From the NCBI GenBank assembly GCA_946479475.1, contig CAMLGG010000153.1, positions 1-12,711 on the forward strand: 12,711 bases of DNA, in the 5' to 3' direction. Shown piece by piece: positions 6,560-12,711 of the stretch. The first letter of the stretch is position 1, and every line of letters starts with the position of its first letter. Below the pieces are notes generated by a model. That model searched no databases. It saw nothing but the letters and a program-made list of their open reading frames with translations, and was not told the DNA's origin. The stretch is from an uncultured Ideonella sp. (lineage in GTDB: Bacteria > Pseudomonadota > Gammaproteobacteria > Burkholderiales > Burkholderiaceae). A program made the translations under genes and the position numbers.

Positions 6560-7693
6560 TCAGCGGTATTTGCGCAGGTACAGCTTCTCGAACCCGCGCT
6601 TGGCCCAGTGCATGGCGCGCAGGGGCGGCAACACCACGTTCCGCTCGGGCGTGCGCATGACGAGCATGCCGGTGTCCAGGCCGTCCACGATGCAGGCCAG
6701 CTCCACCTTGAAGGTCGCGGTGGCCGGCCGGCCCGCGAGCTCGGCGAGCAGGTTCTCGGCCGCGGCGGCCGCCTGCAGGTCGGCCATGTGGGCCTGCTTG
6801 GGCATCCAGTCGGGGCCGGGGTAGCTGCCGCCGTCGCCGGCCACGTAGACCTTGTCGCGGCCGGGAACGCGGCAGTGCGCGTCGCCCTGCAGCAGGCCGC
6901 CGGGCGAGCGGGGCAGCTCGGTCGCATCCAGCCAGGCGCCGCCGGTCAGGCCCGGCATGAAGAGGATGAGGTCGGCCCCGAAGGCGCCGCCCTCGGTGAC
7001 CACCTGGCCGGGCTCGAAGCGCACCAGCTTGTGGCCGAGGTGGGTGCGCACGCCGCGCCGCTGCATCTCGCCCAGCAGCCGCTCGACGGCGGCCTTGCCC
7101 AGGCGGTTGCCGGGCTCGGCCGCGGGGCTGAAGAACACCAGCTCGAAGCGCTCGCGCCGGCCCTCGCGGCGCAGCTGCCTGTCGATGCCGAAGAGGAACT
7201 CGAACATCGGCCCGCCGCGCATCGAGCTCGGCTCGTTCGGATTGCCGGCAAAGCCCAGGGCGATGGTGCCGCCCTGCAGTTCGCGCAGCCGGTCGCGGAT
7301 GCGCTCGGCCGCGGCGATGCCCTCGCAGGGGGTGATGCAGTGCTCCATGCCCGGGAGCTTCCTGATGAAGCGGCCGCCGGTGGCCACGATCAGGCCTTCG
7401 TTGGGGATGTCGCCAGCGGTCGTGTGCAGCACGCGGCCGCCTTCGCCCAGGCCGGTGGCCTCGGCCGCGACGAAGCGCACGCGCAGCCGTTCGAGGAAAC
7501 CGTGCAGCGGCACGACCAGGTCCTCGCGCCTTCTCAGCCCGCTGGGGATCCAGATGAGGCCGGGCAGGTAGTGCAGCTCGGGCCGGGGTGCGACGAGGGT
7601 GAGCTCGGCCCGGTCGTCGAGCTCGCGCAGGCGCCGGATGGCGCTCAGGCCGGCGAAGCCGGCGCCGACGATGGTGATGCGTGGGGTGGCCAT
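6560..7693 (-). CDS. SQR/FCSD-like flavoprotein (sulfide:quinone oxidoreductase paralogue, atypical cysteines)
   Basis: Flavoprotein of 377 residues with the FAD motif GAGFAG (10-15), an ATGG motif (104-107) and the late FAD-binding signature VYVAGDGG...[16 protein letters not shown] (282-308) shared by SQR and NDH-2 relatives. Its C-terminus, [15 protein letters not shown], is a basic amphipathic helix like the [12 protein letters not shown] segment of the canonical SQR in this window, suggesting peripheral attachment to the inner membrane. By hand alignment C123 and C334 correspond to SQR C128 and C354. The position of SQR C160 has no cysteine, the segment there reading [12 protein letters not shown]. 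It is therefore probably not a standard SQR. It may act on another low-molecular-weight or protein persulfide. The ATG has a GAGGA ribosome-binding site and faces the fisR-like gene across a 260-base divergent region. tusA-dsrE2-yeeE follow downstream. Confidence 0.8.
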   Translation of the reverse strand: MATPRITIVGAGFAGLSAIRRLRELDDRAELTLVAPRPELHYLPGLIWIPSGLRRREDLVVPLHGFLERLRVRFVAAEATGLGEGGRVLHTTAGDIPNEGLIVATGGRFIRKLPGMEHCITPCEGIAAAERIRDRLRELQGGTIALGFAGNPNEPSSMRGGPMFEFLFGIDRQLRREGRRERFELVFFSPAAEPGNRLGKAAVERLLGEMQRRGVRTHLGHKLVRFEPGQVVTEGGAFGADLILFMPGLTGGAWLDATELPRSPGGLLQGDAHCRVPGRDKVYVAGDGGSYPGPDWMPKQAHMADLQAAAAAENLLAELAGRPATATFKVELACIVDGLDTGMLVMRTPERNVVLPPLRAMHWAKRGFEKLYLRKYR

Positions 7694-7886
7694 GGAGTCG
7701 GATCCTCGAGGGTGCGGCCGCGACGGCCAGTGCGACGCCGCCTGGTGCCCGAGAAGGCTTGGCGGAGCAGCTCAGCCACGGAACGCAAGGCGCGTTACCG
7801 GCCCAGCGTGCCACGCAAGCGCTTCGAGCCCTTGATCTGCCGCACGCCGGCGGGCCTTGTGCAGTCGTTTGCCCTGGCGCAAGGCC

Positions 7887-7907
7887 CTGCCACGGCTGCC
7901 GTGGCAG
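7887..7907. repeat. 21-base inverted repeat, candidate binding site for the FisR-like activator
   Basis: Two perfect 9-base arms, CTGCCACGG and CCGTGGCAG, flank a 3-base centre. The repeat ends 46 bases before the regulator ATG. It could be an upstream activating sequence for the divergent SQR-like operon, an autoregulatory site, or an RNA hairpin in the regulator leader. Related half-sites nearby (TGCCACG at 7809-7815, and 7914-7924) favour protein binding. Confidence 0.55.
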
Positions 7908-7913
7908 CCTGCC

Positions 7914-7924
7914 TGGCAGTGCCA
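7914..7924. repeat. Short palindrome TGGCA-G-TGCCA
   Basis: Perfect 5-base arms around one base, 7 bases after the 21-base inverted repeat and sharing its TGCCA core. It is probably part of the same protein-binding cluster, although an 11-base palindrome alone is weak evidence. Confidence 0.4.
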
Positions 7925-7953
7925 TCTCGGACGACGCTGCCGCCGACGCCGCC

Positions 7954-9261
7954 ATGCCTGGCTCCGAAGCTCCGCTGACTGCATCGCTGCAGCCGCTGGT
8001 CTCCTTCCTCGCCCAGGAGGCCGGGCCGGCGATCGTGCTCGACCGCCACTACCGCGTGCTCGCCGCCAACCCGGCCTACCGGCGGCAGTTCGGCTCCCCG
8101 CACCACGAGCCGCTGGGTCGCACCTGCTACAGCCTCTCGCACCACTACGACGTGCCCTGCGAGCAGGCCGGCGAGCGCTGCCCCATGCAGAAGGCGCTCG
8201 AGACCCGTGGCACCGAGCGCGTGCTGCACGTGCACCACACGCCGCGCGGGCCCGAGCACGTGAACGTCGAGCTGAGGCCGCTGCTGGACGAGGCACAGCG
8301 GGTGGTGGGTTTCGTGGAGCGGATGAGCACGGTGCGCCAGGCGTCGGCGCTGGGCAGTGCGGAGGGCCTGGTCGGCCGCTCGCCGGCCTTCGACACCGCG
8401 CTGGCCGCGGTGCAGCGCGTGGCCCCGTCGGCCCTGCCGGTGCTGCTGCTCGGCGAGACGGGCACCGGCAAGGAACTGTTCGCCCGTGCGGTGCACGAGG
8501 CCAGCGAGCGCGCTGCCGGCCCCTTCGTGGTGGTGGACTGCTCGGGCCTGACCGAGACGCTGTTCGAGAGCGAGCTCTTCGGCCACGAGCGCGGGGCCTT
8601 CACCGGCGCGGCCACGCGCAAGAAGGGCCTGGTGGAGACGGCGCAGGGCGGCACCCTCTTCCTCGACGAGATCGGCGACGTGCCGATGGCGATGCAGGTC
8701 AAGCTGCTGCGGCTGATCGAATCGGGCACCTTCCGGCGCGTCGGTGGAGTGGATGTTCTGAGGGCCGACTTTCGCCTGGTGGCCGCCACGCACAAGCCGC
8801 TGGCCCGCATGGTCGAGGAAGGCCGCTTCCGCGTCGACCTGTACTACCGCATCAACGCCTTCCCGGTGCACCTGCCGGCGTTGCGCGAGCGGCCGTCGGA
8901 CATCCCGCTGCTGGTAGATGCCATCCTGCGCCGCAGCGGCAGCGCCCGGCGCTACTCGGTGCTGCCCGAGGCGATGGCGCTCCTGCAGGCGCGCGACTGG
9001 CCCGGCAACATCCGCGAGCTGCGCAACGTGCTGGAGCGGGCCCGGCTGTTCGCCGACGACGGCGTGATCCGGCCCGAGCACCTGCCCGAGGCCGCGCCGC
9101 CGCACGCCGCCCCGGCTGCCGCCTCGTCGACCGTCAGCGACGAGCAGTTGCTGCGCGAGGCACGCGCCGCGCCAGGCACCCGCCGTGAGCTCGCGCGGCG
9201 CCTCGGCCTGAGCGAACGCACGCTGTATCGCAGGCTCAGGGCGCTCGGCCTGGATCGCTGA
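7954..9261 (+). CDS. fisR: Sigma-54-dependent transcriptional activator, FisR-like sulfane-sulfur sensor
   Basis: Bacterial enhancer-binding protein of 435 residues. The N-terminal sensory domain (about 10-125, PAS-like: [21 protein letters not shown]) carries C58, C69 and C76 in [21 protein letters not shown]. The 11- and 7-residue spacing equals that of C53, C64 and C71 reported for FisR of Cupriavidus, where these residues react with sulfane sulfur and switch on sqr and pdo. The AAA+ domain has Walker A GETGTGKE (168-175), the sigma-54-contacting GAFTGA loop (214-219), Walker [11 protein letters not shown] (233-242) and the [10 protein letters not shown] segment (291-300). A Fis-type helix-turn-helix ends the protein (about 409-430, [19 protein letters not shown]). 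I chose ATG 7954; no strong ribosome-binding site is visible, and further upstream the frame lacks plausible starts near the conserved region. Likely targets are the divergent SQR-like operon and perhaps the RND-SQR operon. Confidence 0.9.
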   Translation: MPGSEAPLTASLQPLVSFLAQEAGPAIVLDRHYRVLAANPAYRRQFGSPHHEPLGRTCYSLSHHYDVPCEQAGERCPMQKALETRGTERVLHVHHTPRGPEHVNVELRPLLDEAQRVVGFVERMSTVRQASALGSAEGLVGRSPAFDTALAAVQRVAPSALPVLLLGETGTGKELFARAVHEASERAAGPFVVVDCSGLTETLFESELFGHERGAFTGAATRKKGLVETAQGGTLFLDEIGDVPMAMQVKLLRLIESGTFRRVGGVDVLRADFRLVAATHKPLARMVEEGRFRVDLYYRINAFPVHLPALRERPSDIPLLVDAILRRSGSARRYSVLPEAMALLQARDWPGNIRELRNVLERARLFADDGVIRPEHLPEAAPPHAAPAAASSTVSDEQLLREARAAPGTRRELARRLGLSERTLYRRLRALGLDR

Positions 9262-9268
9262 AGGTCCT

Positions 9269-9284
9269 GGCGCGTCAATGCGCC
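9269..9284. terminator. Possible short bidirectional terminator hairpin
   Basis: In the 26 bases between the convergent stops of the regulator and the rhodanese, GGCGC and GCGCC form a 5-base stem around GTCAAT, with one extra G-U pair possible. There is no U-tract on either side, so it may only stabilise RNA ends. Confidence 0.3.
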
Positions 9285-9287
9285 CGC

Positions 9288-9602
9288 TCAGCCCCCGTGC
9301 CGCACGGGCAGCCCGTGCGCCGCCCACACGCCTATGCCGCCGCGCAGGTTCGACACGTGGGTGTAGCCGTGGTGCACCAGGAACTGCATGGCCTGGAAGC
9401 TGCGCCCGCCGCTGGCGCAGGCGAGCACCAGCGGGCGGTCTCGCGGCAGCTCGTGGAAGCGGCCCTGGAACTGGCTCAGCGGCATCCGAACGCAGTGGGG
9501 ATGGTCGAAGGCCAGGCGGGCGGTCTCATGCGGCTCGCGCACGTCCACCAGCCAGGCGCCTTCCTCCAGCGCCTTGGCGCATTGCTCCGCTTCCAGCTGC
9601 AT
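9288..9602 (-). CDS. Single-domain rhodanese (sulfurtransferase)
   Basis: Cytosolic sulfurtransferase of 104 residues, the size of one rhodanese domain. It has the family's VDVREPHE strand and loop (19-26), the active-site loop C62-ASGG-R67-S and the closing LRGGIGVW segment (86-93). C62 would carry the persulfide. No signal peptide or membrane segment is seen. It is the last gene of the leftward operon, 12 bases after sqr, with GGGG upstream of its ATG. It most likely takes sulfane sulfur made by SQR and transfers it to glutathione, thiosulfate-forming reactions or a TusA-type carrier. The domain resembles the rhodanese half of E. coli YgaP, and the operon also encodes a separate DUF2892 protein resembling the other half. 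Confidence 0.93.
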   Translation of the reverse strand: MQLEAEQCAKALEEGAWLVDVREPHETARLAFDHPHCVRMPLSQFQGRFHELPRDRPLVLACASGGRSFQAMQFLVHHGYTHVSNLRGGIGVWAAHGLPVRHGG

Positions 9603-9614
9603 CGTCGTTCCCCT

Positions 9615-12295
<2,681 letters not shown>

Positions 12296-12308
12296 GAGGC
12301 AGGAGGGC

Positions 12309-12518
12309 TCAGCAGCCTGGCTTCACGCCCAGCTTGCGCAGGATGATCTCCAGCGGGCACCAGCGGGTGAGCGAGCTCTGCAGCAGGTTCGCGCCCACGA
12401 AGGCGGTGAAGGCCAGCCACCAGCTGCTCACGAACAGCGGGCTGCCCGGGATGCCGAGCGCCAGCGACAGCAGGATGAAGATGCCCGCGAAGAAGCGGAC
12501 GAGTTGCCACGAGGTCAT
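12309..12518 (-). CDS. DUF2892 (YgaP-like) two-helix inner-membrane protein
   Basis: Tiny membrane protein of 69 residues with two hydrophobic helices (about 8-24 and 30-48). The family's C-terminal pattern RWCPLEIILRKLGVKPGC follows, with C54 and C69. DUF2892 is the membrane anchor fused to a rhodanese domain in E. coli YgaP; here it stands alone. Its ATG overlaps the RND permease stop by four bases (ATGA), and tolC starts 13 bases downstream, so it sits inside an efflux-pump operon that also encodes sqr and a rhodanese. The function is unproven. A role as anchor or sulfur-handling subunit next to the pump is inference. Confidence 0.88.
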   Translation of the reverse strand: MTSWQLVRFFAGIFILLSLALGIPGSPLFVSSWWLAFTAFVGANLLQSSLTRWCPLEIILRKLGVKPGC

Positions 12519-12711
12519 GCAGGGGCTCCTTGGGAAGTGGATTGGGAAGTCGCGGCCAGCGGGCTGCGGCGGTACGCGACGAAGTACAGCAAGGGGATCA
12601 CCACCAGCGTCAGCAGCGTGCTGACGAAGATGCCGAAGATCAGCGAGATCGCCAGGCCGTTGAAGATCGGGTCGTCGAGGATGAAGAAGGCGCCCAGCAT
12701 CGCGGCCAGGC
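12515..12711 (-). CDS. RND-superfamily efflux permease (C-terminal end only; cut by window edge)
   Basis: The last 65 residues of an inner-membrane RND transporter. The segment LGAFFILDDPIFNGLAISL, then FGIFVSTLLTLVVIPLLYF, is the terminal loop and last transmembrane helix characteristic of the AcrB/MdtB-like permeases, which exceed 1000 residues. A short hydrophilic tail follows. Proton-driven export through a periplasmic adaptor and the TolC-type channel encoded downstream is the expected role; the substrate cannot be told from this fragment. The stop overlaps the DUF2892 start, so the pump, DUF2892, tolC, sqr and rhodanese genes are in one operon. The operon promoter lies beyond 12711. Confidence 0.88.
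   Translation of the reverse strand, partial: LAAMLGAFFILDDPIFNGLAISLIFGIFVSTLLTLVVIPLLYFVAYRRSPLAATSQSTSQGAPA

Larger units (their letters stand above)
7694..7953. promoter_or_regulatory. Divergent intergenic region between the SQR-like gene and the FisR-like regulator
   Basis: This 260-base gap must hold promoters for both neighbours. The half nearer the regulator carries inverted repeats (listed separately) and several TGCCACG-type half-sites, suited to binding an enhancer-binding protein. I searched both strands for sigma-54 -24/-12 elements (GG-N10-GC). Several sequences start TGGCA or TGGCC, but their GC is one or two bases out of register. The GG-N10-GC matches that do exist are poor elsewhere, so no promoter is assigned. 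No small gene was found. Confidence 0.55.

Noticed and set aside
7860..7897. Sigma-54 -24/-12 promoter for the SQR-like gene (minus-strand TGGCAG...TTGC)
   Set aside because: The GG-to-GC distance is 9 rather than the strict 10. Another minus-strand GG-N10-GC at the start of this stretch has correct spacing but poor agreement elsewhere.
7681..7953. 91-residue N-terminal extension of the FisR-like regulator
   Set aside because: It would start inside the divergent SQR-like gene and translate the intergenic repeats. The conserved sensory domain begins just after ATG 7954, and the cysteine positions then agree with FisR.
6162..7955. Long open frame on the minus strand ending in tusA and spanning the SQR-like gene
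   Set aside because: Only its last 75 codons (tusA) are meaningful. The rest is an out-of-frame, arginine/alanine-rich shadow of the SQR-like gene caused by high GC.

Overview
The window is very GC-rich, tightly packed chromosomal-type DNA. Codon use and protein make-up point to a betaproteobacterium, most likely of the order Burkholderiales. That placement is inference from composition and gene content, since no rRNA or other marker is present. No tRNA, IS element, integrase or CRISPR was seen. Every gap between genes is under 300 bases.

Region 1 (1-4527) is an arsenic resistance locus built around two divergent ArsR repressors. Leftward runs arsR - arsC - acr3, which sense arsenite, reduce arsenate to arsenite and export arsenite; acr3 is cut by the window edge. 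Rightward runs a second arsR, then a FAD/NAD(P)-dependent oxidoreductase with a striking cysteine-pair tail, then a 1-base-overlapping MFS transporter. A near-perfect 18-base inverted repeat covers the predicted -10 of the rightward arsR, whose transcript would be leaderless.

Region 2 (4513-9261) is a sulfane-sulfur handling locus. Leftward genes encode a flavoprotein related to sulfide:quinone oxidoreductase (SQR), then TusA, a DsrE2-type protein and a YeeE/YedE (TsuA-like) membrane transporter. Divergent from them is a sigma-54-dependent activator. The spacing of its three N-terminal cysteines (C58-x10-C69-x6-C76) is the one I recall for FisR of Cupriavidus (C53, C64, C71), a sulfane-sulfur sensor. 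Inverted repeats with a TGCCACG core lie just upstream of it.

Region 3 (9288-12711, leftward) reads RND efflux permease (C-terminus only) - DUF2892 membrane protein - TolC-family outer-membrane channel - canonical SQR - single-domain rhodanese. Spacing and overlaps indicate one operon. It joins a tripartite efflux pump to sulfide oxidation, and its DUF2892 and rhodanese genes look like the two halves of E. coli YgaP encoded separately.

Working model (inference): sulfide is oxidised by SQR to persulfide or polysulfide, which rhodanese, TusA and DsrE2 pass on as protein persulfides. FisR senses the sulfane sulfur. YeeE and possibly the RND/TolC pump move sulfur species across the envelope. The neighbouring ars genes deal with arsenic, whose chemistry is tied to sulfide. 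The most unusual items are the RND-TolC-SQR-rhodanese operon, the SQR paralogue lacking one of three redox cysteines, the Cys-tailed flavoprotein-MFS pair in an ars context, and the leaderless, self-operated arsR.
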